DNA from: Thermodesulfovibrionales bacterium
GTDB lineage: Bacteria > Nitrospirota > Thermodesulfovibrionia > Thermodesulfovibrionales > SM23-35
Direction: 5' to 3'
Length of the DNA: 41,336 nucleotides
Assembly (NCBI GenBank): GCA_031082155.1
Contig: JAVHLL010000025.1
Span: 1-41,336 of the forward strand
Shown piece after piece: positions 7,936 to 15,083 of the stretch (position 1 is its first letter; each line of letters begins with the position of its first letter). The notes under the pieces were generated by a model. That model had not been told where the DNA came from. It did no database searches and saw only the letters and a list, made by a program, of their open reading frames with translations. Both the position numbers and the translations under genes were made by a program.

Positions 7936-8517
7936 CTACCCCTCTATTTTTTGAGTTAGTACTGTTTCCTCACCGAGACCCTGATTGCCATCTGGTATTT
8001 CGCATACCAGGTTTGCCCTTTTCAAAAGCCTGAACATCATATTCCTTGCCTCATTCGTCCTGATCTCGTAAATCTTCTCCCGGCACTGCATGAAAATATC
8101 GAAGGCAAGAAGCGCCAGCGCATCTATCTCTGATTCCAGTGAAAGCAATTCATCCTGGAATTGATTTCTCTGTAATTCTTTTCTCAGTTCCTCCCGGACG
8201 ACCTTTTTCAGCAGGAAGAGGAAGGATACGGATTGGGAAGGGGAAAAATCCTGCACTGCCTTTATCTTTATAATATCGTTGAGGTAAGGGAAATACCTTT
8301 CAGGGTCACCTCCCTGCAGGAGTTCTTCAAACAGACCGTGTATTACCTCCGAGAACGTAAATCCTACTGGATTGGCAAACTGATTGTGATTGCTTTTAAA
8401 AAAATTTGAAGTATCCGGGGGATAGCTTGCTACAATTGTATCAAACCACCTTTTCAGAATGGACGATTTTTTTTCTAACAGGAGATCCTTGAGATTCATA
8501 TCCAGTCTCTGCGTCAC
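7936..8517 (-). CDS. RsbRD N-terminal-like domain protein, first gene of the dsrMKJOP operon
   Basis: 193 residues, all-alpha, no membrane segment and no cysteine cluster (two Cys only). The layout KDLLLEKKSSILKRWFDTIVASYP followed by NPVGFTFSEVIHGLFEELL resembles the RsbRD_N domain, a non-heme-globin-like sensor fold found in stressosome co-antagonists. No STAS domain follows, so this is a stand-alone domain. It is tightly coupled to dsrM (4 bases), suggesting a role in assembly or sensing for DsrMK. Start GTG 8517 or ATG 8499 are both possible; neither has an ideal site, and AAGG lies right next to the GTG. It has its own promoter. Confidence 0.85.
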   Translation of the reverse strand: MTQRLDMNLKDLLLEKKSSILKRWFDTIVASYPPDTSNFFKSNHNQFANPVGFTFSEVIHGLFEELLQGGDPERYFPYLNDIIKIKAVQDFSPSQSVSFLFLLKKVVREELRKELQRNQFQDELLSLESEIDALALLAFDIFMQCREKIYEIRTNEARNMMFRLLKRANLVCEIPDGNQGLGEETVLTQKIEG

Positions 8518-8555
8518 CCCTTGATTTGAGATTAAGAAAGCATGGTACGTCGGTA

Positions 8556-8584
8556 ATTTTATTGTATCAACTAAAAAACGTCAA
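8556..8584 (-). promoter_or_regulatory. Sigma-70 promoter for the RsbRD_N-dsrMKJOP operon
   Basis: On the minus strand TTGACG (8579-8584) and TAAAAT (8556-8561) are 17 bases apart, each one mismatch from consensus, with a T-run in the spacer. The predicted start near 8549 leaves a ~32-base leader to GTG 8517. This separates the operon from dsrC transcription. Confidence 0.6.
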
Positions 8585-8630
8585 CGTATTTTTTTGAATA
8601 CTGCAATAAAATGAAACTGCAAAATGAAGA

Positions 8631-8670
8631 GCAAGAAGTGAGAAGCCGGAAAACACTGCTCACTTCTTGC
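8631..8670 (-). terminator. Hairpin after dsrC, likely terminator or mRNA stabiliser
   Basis: A perfect 12-base inverted repeat, GCAAGAAGTGAG (8631-8642) and CTCACTTCTTGC (8659-8670), lies 24 bases after the dsrC stop. On the minus strand only an interrupted T stretch follows (TCTTCATTTT), so it may stabilise the 3' end or terminate incompletely. Confidence 0.55.
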
Positions 8671-8693
8671 TTTTCCAGACTCTTTTTTTAAGA

Positions 8694-9029
8694 TTATACG
8701 CAGCCTGTCGGTTTAGGAAGCCCGGCATACCTACAGGCCTGTTTTGCGGGACCGCCCGGGAATAACTCATACAGGTACTTTGTGTTCCCCTTCTCCGGAC
8801 CAAAAGCCTTACCGATTTCTTTTACAAGAATTTTAATCATAGGTGCAATCTGGAATTTGATGAAATACTCTCTCAGGAATTTGATGATTTCCCAATGCTC
8901 TGACCCGAGTTCAACACCATCTTGGGCTGCCATAATCGGAGCAATTCCTTCCTTCCAGGACTCCCAATCTACCAGATACCCATCTTCATCAACTTCTAAT
9001 TGCTGCCCTTCAAACTCTAAAAACGGCAT
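8694..9029 (-). CDS. dsrC: DsrC, sulfur-carrying substrate protein of sulfite reduction
   Basis: 111 residues, the normal size. The flexible C-terminal arm carries both conserved cysteines, Cys99 and the penultimate Cys110 (CRYAGLPKPTGCV), so this is true DsrC rather than a TusE or RspA homologue. DsrAB hands the sulfur of sulfite to these cysteines as a trisulfide, which DsrMKJOP then reduces to sulfide. ATG at 9029 is preceded by AGGAGGT. It stands as its own unit with a promoter upstream and a hairpin downstream, in line with its need for high expression. Confidence 0.97.
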   Translation of the reverse strand: MPFLEFEGQQLEVDEDGYLVDWESWKEGIAPIMAAQDGVELGSEHWEIIKFLREYFIKFQIAPMIKILVKEIGKAFGPEKGNTKYLYELFPGGPAKQACRYAGLPKPTGCV

Positions 9030-9098
9030 TTTACTACCTCCTTTTCTCTGTATTTAATTTTTGATAGAAGCGACACTCCCATCAACTTAAGCCAGAGT

Positions 9099-9128
9099 AT
9101 AGTAGCACACAAATATATGAACTTTCAA
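9099..9128 (-). promoter_or_regulatory. Probable dsrC promoter
   Basis: TTGAAA (9123-9128) and TACTAT (9099-9104) lie 18 bases apart on the minus strand in an AT-rich region, giving a leader of about 65 bases. TATACT (9096-9101), partly overlapping, is an alternative -10. Upstream, at about 9161-9178, the sequence ATACAAAG occurs twice in direct repeat. Confidence 0.45.
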
Positions 9129-9205
9129 TCAATGCGAAAAAGGGTTCTTTTAAACGGGTTATACAAAGTAATACAAAGACATGAGTATGGTCAAATAAAA
9201 AAAAT

Positions 9206-10600
9206 TTATTTATGAATAAGTTTTTTTCTTTGATGGGACTCCGCCATCCGAATCATCCCATTCACCCACTCCGGTGTGCCAAAGGCATGGATATGGGCAT
9301 AGGTGGCAAGCACATTCTTATAGCAAATCCCATCCATTTTATTCAGTATCCCCTGCCCTTTCCGCATCCTGAATACGAAAGAAAATCCTTCATTTTCCGA
9401 TAGTTCGCGCACATGGGAATAATGGAATTCATGACCGTGGAGGACATTGCCGCAATCAAAATACGGGTTGGGGTGTGTTACCTCAACAATTGCATAGCCG
9501 TGCCCCTGCGGTTTTTTGCTCACCTCGATAACGATCGGGAAAATGCCGGCCATCTCATAGGTCCTGCCCTCCCAGAACAATGTTTTCGCCAGATACATTA
9601 ATCCTCCGCACTCAGCATACACAGGCATTCCTTCCTCAGCAACTTTTCTGACTGCCTCAAGGAGCTTCCGGTTGGCAGAAAGAGCATCTGCGTGAGTTTC
9701 GGGGAAGCCTCCGCCTATATAGAGGGCATCCAATGCAGACGGCAGATCATCGGTCAGGGCACTGAATTCGATGATTTGCGCCCCTGCCCGCTCCAGCGCT
9801 TCTATGTTCTCCGGATAGTAGAACTGGAAGGCTGAGTCACGAATCACTCCGATAGTAACCTGTTTTTCCCTGACCTCTAAAATCGGTGCGTGCCGCAGGT
9901 TTACCGCAGGAGCCTCAGTTGCGATTTGCCATACCTGTTTCATGTCCAGATATTCGGAGACAGTCTGAGCAGCCTTCTCAATTGCATCTTCGGCAACAGG
10001 ATGTTCCTGGGGAGGTACGAGACCAAGATGTCTCCCTGGAAAATTGATATTCTGCAGTTTCGGAATTGCGCCAAGAACCGGCAGGTGACAATACTTTTCT
10101 ATACTCTGTCGGATAACTGATTCGTGACGATGCCCTGCTAGCCTGTTGAGGATAACCCCCTTGATCGGCACTACAGGATCAAAAGTCTGACATCCGAGAA
10201 CAAGAGCAGCAACAGTGCGGGTCACTTTTGTGCAGTCTACGACAAGAATGATGGGGGCCTGAAGGAGTTTTGCCACTTCAGCGGTGCTCACACTTCCTTC
10301 AGCATCCATACCGTCATACAGCCCCCGGTTACCTTCGATAACAGCTATATCCGCATTCTGCGCATGCAGACTCAAGGAAGAGAGCACCTGATCTTTATTC
10401 ATAAGGAAAAGATCGAGGTTATAACACGGATGACCTGCGCCACTGCTCATCCAGCCCATGTCAATATAATCAGGTCCCTTTTTGAAAGGGACGACCCTGT
10501 ATCCCTGTTTTTTCCATGCACGGCAGAGCCCTACACTAAGGACCGTCTTGCCGGTGTCTCCCCCGAGACCGGCGATGACAAGCCTGGGGCATTCTATCAT
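9206..10600 (-). CDS. dsrN: CbiA-family a,c-diamide synthase, probable DsrN (siroheme amidase)
   Basis: 464 residues, usual for CobB/CbiA. An N-terminal P-loop (GLGGDTGKTVLSVGLCRA) with DethiobiotinS-like ATPase fold, and VEGNRGLYDGMD, are followed by a class I glutaminase half with YIGGGFPETHA, the nucleophile Cys in YAECGGLMYLA, and the GHEFHYS histidine region. CbiA proteins transfer amide from glutamine to cobyrinate carboxylates. In dsr clusters the related DsrN is thought to make siroheme amide for DsrAB. No other cobalamin gene is in the window, which favours DsrN. Its start overlaps the zinc-ribbon gene by ATGA. Confidence 0.88.
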   Translation of the reverse strand: MIECPRLVIAGLGGDTGKTVLSVGLCRAWKKQGYRVVPFKKGPDYIDMGWMSSGAGHPCYNLDLFLMNKDQVLSSLSLHAQNADIAVIEGNRGLYDGMDAEGSVSTAEVAKLLQAPIILVVDCTKVTRTVAALVLGCQTFDPVVPIKGVILNRLAGHRHESVIRQSIEKYCHLPVLGAIPKLQNINFPGRHLGLVPPQEHPVAEDAIEKAAQTVSEYLDMKQVWQIATEAPAVNLRHAPILEVREKQVTIGVIRDSAFQFYYPENIEALERAGAQIIEFSALTDDLPSALDALYIGGGFPETHADALSANRKLLEAVRKVAEEGMPVYAECGGLMYLAKTLFWEGRTYEMAGIFPIVIEVSKKPQGHGYAIVEVTHPNPYFDCGNVLHGHEFHYSHVRELSENEGFSFVFRMRKGQGILNKMDGICYKNVLATYAHIHAFGTPEWVNGMIRMAESHQRKKLIHK

Positions 10601-10839
10601 CGTCTGCTTGGGCCGGGCACTTCGATCGTGCTGCAGCTGCCGCTGCTGCAGCTCTTCACGGTAGATGTTGCTTTGCTGCCGCTTACTGAAGCACCGATAT
10701 TGATGGTACTTAATATGCGCTCAACCTCCGTTGATTTGCATTTTGGGCACTTCATTTTTATGCCTTCTTCCTCTTTCTTCAATTTCAGAAGTTCGAATAC
10801 TTTCCCGCATTTCAGACAGCGGAATTCATAAATAGGCAT
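10597..10839 (-). CDS. FmdB-type zinc-ribbon small protein
   Basis: 80 residues from ATG 10839, chosen for the AAGGAGCAGCT site directly upstream; the frame extends to 10878 without a better start. It begins MPIYEFRCLKCGKVFE and has a second CPKC pair, the FmdB/regulatory zinc-ribbon signature (CxxC...CxxC). The tail is Ser/Gly/Cys-rich (KSCSSGSCSTIEV), adding two cysteines. The role of this family is poorly known. Translational coupling to the CbiA/DsrN gene suggests a shared function, perhaps in siroheme handling, which is inference. Confidence 0.88.
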   Translation of the reverse strand: MPIYEFRCLKCGKVFELLKLKKEEEGIKMKCPKCKSTEVERILSTINIGASVSGSKATSTVKSCSSGSCSTIEVPGPSRR

Positions 10840-10992
10840 AGCTGCTCCTTTCATCTTAATAAAATAATTTAACTGCACTGACTATATACTGCTCTCAGTT
10901 TTACAATAAATATGCCTTTCAGGAAAAGTCAAGGAACCCCTCATTCCACGCGGGTTGTAAAATACTTGTTCCTTCAAACAAACCGGGGAGGC

Positions 10993-10998
10993 TATAAT
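10993..10998 (+). promoter_or_regulatory. Perfect -10 box for the HEAT-protein operon
   Basis: TATAAT at 10993-10998 lies just before the GGAAGGAG ribosome binding site and ATG 11023, giving a leader of about 18 bases. The matching -35 region (near 10969-10975) is poor, so an activator may be needed. Confidence 0.4.
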
Positions 10999-11022
10999 AA
11001 AAAATACTTGGAAGGAGAACAC

Positions 11023-12096
11023 ATGACGACTGCACCGGAAGAACCCCGCTGCCCTTTCTGTTACCACAGGATCGAACAGCCGAGAGAACTGCCCCAAAGA
11101 AAAGTCATGGAATTTCCTGTCGGTGCATGCATGCACTGCGGCGCTGTGTATGCATATGACACTACAGGGCATAATATGGGGGCAGCGTTTATTGAGTCCC
11201 TTCTTTTTGCCTGCAATGAAGATGACTATTTGGCTTTTTCTCTCTCTCATGGAGATGATTACACTGATGCGGTGGTCGGGAATTACGATATCGTAACCCA
11301 TAGTATTGTGCCCGATAAAGTATATAATGACCGGTATGTACGGGGAGCCCTCGTGTTCGTCAAGCTCTTCGGCCAGTTCCATGATGCAACAGGAGGAAAG
11401 GTAAAAGAAAAATTAAAATATTCCACCCCTATTGTAAAGACGAAGCTCCGCTCGGAAAAATTCTCGAAGGAAAAAGTCCGTCGGGATATTGCAGAAAATA
11501 ACCTCTCTGACCTTATAGCTCTCGCTGAAGAAGACACCCGGGTAATCAATGAACTGCAGCGGATGCTCTATACTCCGGATGAGCAGGTACGCTGGAAAGT
11601 TATTGACATGCTCGGCATGGTCTGCAGGAAAGTTTCCGAAAAAAGGCCTGATATTGTGAGTAAATTTATCAATAATCTCCTGCAGAGTGCAGCATATCCC
11701 GGTGCATCAGCATGGGGCGCCCTCGAAACAATCGGTACCGTTATCAGCATAAATCCAGGTTTGTTTGGCGAATTCACAAAGCCTCTCCTTTCCTTCATGG
11801 TTCATGAAAGCCTCCGAAAAGAACTGCTGTGGGCCATTGGAAAGATTGCAGCAGCAGATCCAGCCCTTGCAAAACATGCTTTCCGCGCCCTTTCTGCATT
11901 GCTTGACGACAAAGATCCTGGAGTGCGCGGATATGCTGCGTGGGCGTTAGGCAACATCGGGTTCAATGACGTGCTTGAAAAATTGAAAAGTCTCGAATCC
12001 GATGACAACACACTCTCTCTCTGGAGAGACGGAGAGCTGCAGGAAGTGAGTGTTGCACAGCTCGCGAAAGAGGCGATCGAAAAGATCACCCGATGA
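11023..12096 (+). CDS. Zinc-ribbon plus HEAT-repeat protein, paralogue of the DVU0298-like protein
   Basis: 357 residues from ATG 11023 (GGAAGGAG site); an upstream ATG at 10912 has no site and overlaps the promoter. An N-terminal zinc ribbon (CPFC...CMHC) and a segment around residues 40-140 without known domain lead into HEAT/PBS-lyase-like helical repeats (EQVRWKVIDMLGMV, KELLWAIGKIAAAD, VRGYAAWALGNIG). The repeats match, block by block, those of the protein at 18018-18716. No enzyme motif is visible, so a scaffold or partner-binding role is likely. It is coupled by ATGA to the next gene. The position between dsr blocks suggests a role in Dsr enzyme assembly or regulation, unproven. Confidence 0.88.
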   Translation: MTTAPEEPRCPFCYHRIEQPRELPQRKVMEFPVGACMHCGAVYAYDTTGHNMGAAFIESLLFACNEDDYLAFSLSHGDDYTDAVVGNYDIVTHSIVPDKVYNDRYVRGALVFVKLFGQFHDATGGKVKEKLKYSTPIVKTKLRSEKFSKEKVRRDIAENNLSDLIALAEEDTRVINELQRMLYTPDEQVRWKVIDMLGMVCRKVSEKRPDIVSKFINNLLQSAAYPGASAWGALETIGTVISINPGLFGEFTKPLLSFMVHESLRKELLWAIGKIAAADPALAKHAFRALSALLDDKDPGVRGYAAWALGNIGFNDVLEKLKSLESDDNTLSLWRDGELQEVSVAQLAKEAIEKITR

Positions 12097-13202
12097 AGAA
12101 ACCGTCAATACGGTACCTGGTCGCTTCACCCTATGGTGACGTCCCGGTCGACGATGAAAAGCTCGATTTCCCTCTCGAAGCGGACCCGTTAAAAACCCCT
12201 TACAGAGTGTATTTCCGGTCGATCAGCGACTTTCTTCTGGGGAACAACTGTATGCCGCTGTTACACTCGCTCAATACAGCGCCCGGAGCAGAGATTCAGC
12301 CCCATGATATTGAGGAAATCGTTGTCCGGACAGAAAAACACGGGGCGCTCTACCATCCGGCAAGCATCGAAGTCGTCTGCAGGGAAAACAGGAGGAAATT
12401 CGGCCTTAATGTCGCAGTCACGGATACGGGGAAAGATTTTCTCAAGAGAGAATTTACGCTGCTCACCATGCTCCATAAAAAATTCAGTCTGCCGTATATC
12501 CCGGCCCCCTATTTCCTTGACGAACCGGATTCCATGGTGTTTCTTATCGAGGAATGGTTCGAAGGCTATCATGAATTCCATATTGCGGATACTGAAGACG
12601 GGGGACAGAAGTTGAAACTCTGGGAATACGGGAAAGGGGACCGTTTTCTCTCTCCTGAAGAGAGCGCTGAAATCTACCGGCAGGCCTCCAGGATTCTCAC
12701 CCTCTATTATGATATACAACGCTTCAGGCTAATCTATCCATGGCACCACGCAGCAGGGGATTTCGTGGTAAAGATACCCGATGGGAAAGGGACAGAGGTG
12801 AGGCTCACTACAGTACGCGGATATGAACCTTTCCTCGGAGCCGCTGAAGACATGGTGCATCCCACCCTTGCCCTGTTCTATTTCCTCCTCCATCTCTCGA
12901 TTCAGATGCGGCTGGATAAACTGGACGGCGTCGGTGATACCGCCTGGGCAGACGATGGATGCGTAGATGCCACGCTCACAGGGTTCTTCCACGGACTTGA
13001 CTCAAGGAAAGATTTTCGCGAATGCTGTGGTTCGGCTGCAGAATTTCTGAACCTGCTGAGATCGTTCGGCAGGGAAGACCTGAAAACTACGTTCCGCACA
13101 GTTGCTGCCCAATTCGAACAGACAAAAGACTTTCCGGTGATAGAGAAAAATTTAGAGGATCATATCGGCAGGTTTTTTCTTACGCTTCAAAATTTCCCTT
13201 AA
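12093..13202 (+). CDS. Uncharacterised protein, possible divergent kinase-like fold
   Basis: 369 residues, soluble, no signal peptide. I do not recognise the family with certainty. The middle resembles a protein-kinase/aminoglycoside-phosphotransferase fold: FLKREFTLLTMLHKKF, PYIPAPYFLD..MVFLIEEWFEGYHEFH (hinge-like), then YPWHHAAGDFVVKI, which looks like a catalytic loop (H..GD), but a clear Asp-Phe-Gly equivalent and the nucleotide-binding lysine are not obvious. It may therefore be a pseudokinase-like binding protein. The ATG overlaps the stop of the HEAT gene (ATGA), so the two are co-translated. Its 3' end overlaps the convergent YkgJ gene by 23 bases. Confidence 0.8.
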   Translation: MKKPSIRYLVASPYGDVPVDDEKLDFPLEADPLKTPYRVYFRSISDFLLGNNCMPLLHSLNTAPGAEIQPHDIEEIVVRTEKHGALYHPASIEVVCRENRRKFGLNVAVTDTGKDFLKREFTLLTMLHKKFSLPYIPAPYFLDEPDSMVFLIEEWFEGYHEFHIADTEDGGQKLKLWEYGKGDRFLSPEESAEIYRQASRILTLYYDIQRFRLIYPWHHAAGDFVVKIPDGKGTEVRLTTVRGYEPFLGAAEDMVHPTLALFYFLLHLSIQMRLDKLDGVGDTAWADDGCVDATLTGFFHGLDSRKDFRECCGSAAEFLNLLRSFGREDLKTTFRTVAAQFEQTKDFPVIEKNLEDHIGRFFLTLQNFP

Positions 13203-13827
13203 GGAGATCGTCAAAAGACATCCTCAATATTCGCGAGAGCGGCAGCATAAGATTTGCTTTCCTGTCAGGATGGAGCGTTTTCCCTTCAGTCAGAAGCTTC
13301 TCGGACAGCCTGCAGAGTTCACTGTAAATTTTGTCGAGCTTTACCGTGGGATAAGAGGCTTTTTCCTCAAAACCCGAGATACTGCAGACATACGCGTGTT
13401 CCTTTTTCTCTTTCCGGAGGCTGTAGGGAACACCATAAATACGGCAGATGATCGGGCGGGTCTCATAGAATACACATTCTTCTTTGTCACCAAGGAAAGG
13501 ACATCGCACCCGCTGTTTCCCGAGTCCGTATACTTTCATTTTCGGGTCTTCATCAAACACCTTGAGGGTCTCCTTTGCCTTCAGTATCTCGTCCTCGCCC
13601 TTTTCAGCCCTTCTCAGGATATCTCTCCGGACCTTCCGCTCGAGACGGCTGAAATGAAAATGAATGGAGGCTGCCTCTATGGGGAACACACCGAAAACAG
13701 CATGACAGCAGTCGCAGCAGCGGATCCTGCAACGCACACTGTCAGGATACTTCTCCTGGACTGTCTTAAAGAGGATATCTGCTTTCCGGGCAAGTATTGC
13801 ATATTCTGAAAAAAGCTCTTCGATCAT
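13180..13827 (-). CDS. YkgJ-family cysteine-cluster protein
   Basis: 215 residues. The cysteine pattern CRIRCCDCCHAVFGVFPIEA early, then CPFLGDKEECVFYETRPIICRIYG, fits the YkgJ/CxxCxxCC family (putative zinc- or iron-sulfur-binding proteins, sometimes linked to methyl-group or cluster chemistry). The function of the family is mostly unknown. Its start overlaps the stop of the TPR gene (ATGA), so the two are coupled, and both run in the same direction as dsrABD just upstream. The long basic helix near residues 85-112 (RRDILRRAEKGEDEILKAK) is unremarkable. Confidence 0.85.
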   Translation of the reverse strand: MIEELFSEYAILARKADILFKTVQEKYPDSVRCRIRCCDCCHAVFGVFPIEAASIHFHFSRLERKVRRDILRRAEKGEDEILKAKETLKVFDEDPKMKVYGLGKQRVRCPFLGDKEECVFYETRPIICRIYGVPYSLRKEKKEHAYVCSISGFEEKASYPTVKLDKIYSELCRLSEKLLTEGKTLHPDRKANLMLPLSRILRMSFDDLLKGNFEA

Positions 13828-14582
13828 TTCTTCGGCCCGGCTTTTCCTGTCCTTTTCCCTTTTCCTGTCCCAGCAGTCTTTTCTGGTTTGCTTTTGGTTT
13901 TAGTTTTGGTTTTCGCTGCTGTTTTGGTCTTTGTCCTGCCTGCAGTCTTCTTTTCCGATTTTTTCCGGTGCGGTTCGAGAAGTTTCAGAAAATCAGGATG
14001 GACCTCAAATCCGAGTGCAAGCGCCCTGTCGCAATTTTCGATCGCTTTCTCTATTTCACCGAGAAGATGATATACATTCGCAAGGTTATTGTAACCAAGA
14101 GCAAAATCCGGCGCGAGTTCCAGCATTTTCCTGTTCATCGCAAGACTTTTGTTAATATCATCTTTCTGAAGATACGCATTTGCGAGGTTACACATTGCCT
14201 GCACAACGTCAGGATTCAGCTCCAGCGCTTTTTCCAACGCCTCTATTGCCTCATCGGTCTTCCCCATCTGCAGGTAGGCAAAACCAAGATTTGCATATCC
14301 CCGGGCATACCGGGGTTCTATTTCAACCGCACGGATATTCGCCTTTGCAACTTTTTCCAGGTCTCCATCCTTGAAATAGATATAGCCAAGATTTACGAAA
14401 GACTCAAACATCCTGACGCCCTGGACTATTGATTCTTCAAACGCATCAATCGCTTCATCGAACTTCCCCTGACTCATCAGAGCAACCCCTAGATTATAGA
14501 GGGACGCGGCACAGTCCGGTTTCTCTATCAATCGGAGTTTCTGTTCATGAATAAATTGCTCTATGTTTTTCAGTTCATCCAT
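13824..14582 (-). CDS. TPR protein with Lys/Thr-rich tail
   Basis: 252 residues. Five or so tetratricopeptide repeats can be read from residue ~20 to ~205 (for example YNLGVALMSQGKFDEAIDAF, YANLGFAYLQMGKTDEAI, CNLANAYLQKDDINKSL, YNNLANVYHLLGEIEKAI). The last ~40 residues are a low-complexity Lys/Thr/Gly tail with K-T repeats, possibly nucleic-acid or membrane-surface binding. No signal peptide. TPR proteins serve as scaffolds; the partner is unknown. It follows dsrD after 219 bases that contain hairpins, and overlaps the YkgJ gene. Confidence 0.9.
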   Translation of the reverse strand: MDELKNIEQFIHEQKLRLIEKPDCAASLYNLGVALMSQGKFDEAIDAFEESIVQGVRMFESFVNLGYIYFKDGDLEKVAKANIRAVEIEPRYARGYANLGFAYLQMGKTDEAIEALEKALELNPDVVQAMCNLANAYLQKDDINKSLAMNRKMLELAPDFALGYNNLANVYHLLGEIEKAIENCDRALALGFEVHPDFLKLLEPHRKKSEKKTAGRTKTKTAAKTKTKTKSKPEKTAGTGKGKRTGKAGPKK

Positions 14583-14660
14583 AAAATTTATCTTACCATA
14601 ATGTTCTTTCTCTTAAGTTTAAGACGCAAAGGCAGGTGTTTCTTAAATCAGCCCTGGATG

Positions 14661-14725
14661 AAAAACTCTTTCTGAGAATGCCAGAAAGTCAGCAAAGGGT
14701 GGCCATGATATTATGACCACCCTTT
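14661..14725 (-). terminator. Hairpin pair ending dsrABD
   Basis: On the minus strand, after dsrD, two hairpins are seen. The first has arms AAAGGGTGG (14694-14702) and CCACCCTTT (14717-14725). The second has arms CTTTCTG (14668-14674) and CAGAAAG (14682-14688) and is followed by AGTTTTT, a plausible intrinsic terminator. The remaining 14583-14660 holds nothing obvious. Confidence 0.55.
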
Positions 14726-14801
14726 ACCTTAATCCAAAATCCTTAATCCAAATAAATCAGTCGTTCAGGAAACAAGGTGCTCGCCTGAATTCTGCGAGTT
14801 T

Positions 14802-15059
14802 CTATCCTCCTGCATCGCCTGATTTTTCAACAGATATGCCTCTGCCTTTCAGTCCGTACATGGTAGAACTTCCGGTTGACAATAACTCCATTACCTCTTC
14901 ACTTACCATCGCGGATGCTACTTTCTTGACCTCTGATGCACCAGCGTCAGGGATTGTCTTCTTCACGCCGGTAAGCATATCCTTGAAATAGAATTTGCTT
15001 TTGGCGCCTTTCGAGGCATAGTCTATGATAGCCTGTCTGATGTCTTCATCTCTTCCCAT
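14802..15059 (-). CDS. dsrD: DsrD, small winged-helix activator of DsrAB
   Basis: 85 residues, close to the ~78 of known DsrD. The core IIDYASKGAKSKFYFKDMLTGVKKTIPDA...VKKVASAMVSEEVMELLSTGSSTMYGLKG matches the DsrD winged-helix fold. DsrD is characteristic of reductive-type dsr clusters and has been reported to stimulate sulfite reduction by DsrAB. It begins 24 bases after dsrB and is the last gene of the dsrABD unit. Its presence, with no dsrEFH in the window, points to sulfite reduction rather than sulfur oxidation. Confidence 0.96.
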   Translation of the reverse strand: MGRDEDIRQAIIDYASKGAKSKFYFKDMLTGVKKTIPDAGASEVKKVASAMVSEEVMELLSTGSSTMYGLKGRGISVEKSGDAGG

Positions 15060-15083
15060 AATTTTTCACTCCTCTTCGTTTTC

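Noticed and set aside
9206-10600. Reading the CbiA-type gene as part of cobalamin synthesis
   Set aside because: No other cobalamin gene or cobalamin riboswitch is seen nearby, while dsr genes lie on both sides; DsrN fits better, though not proven.
10364-10831. Plus-strand frame opposite dsrN and the FmdB gene
   Set aside because: Both minus-strand genes have strong family motifs; this frame has none.
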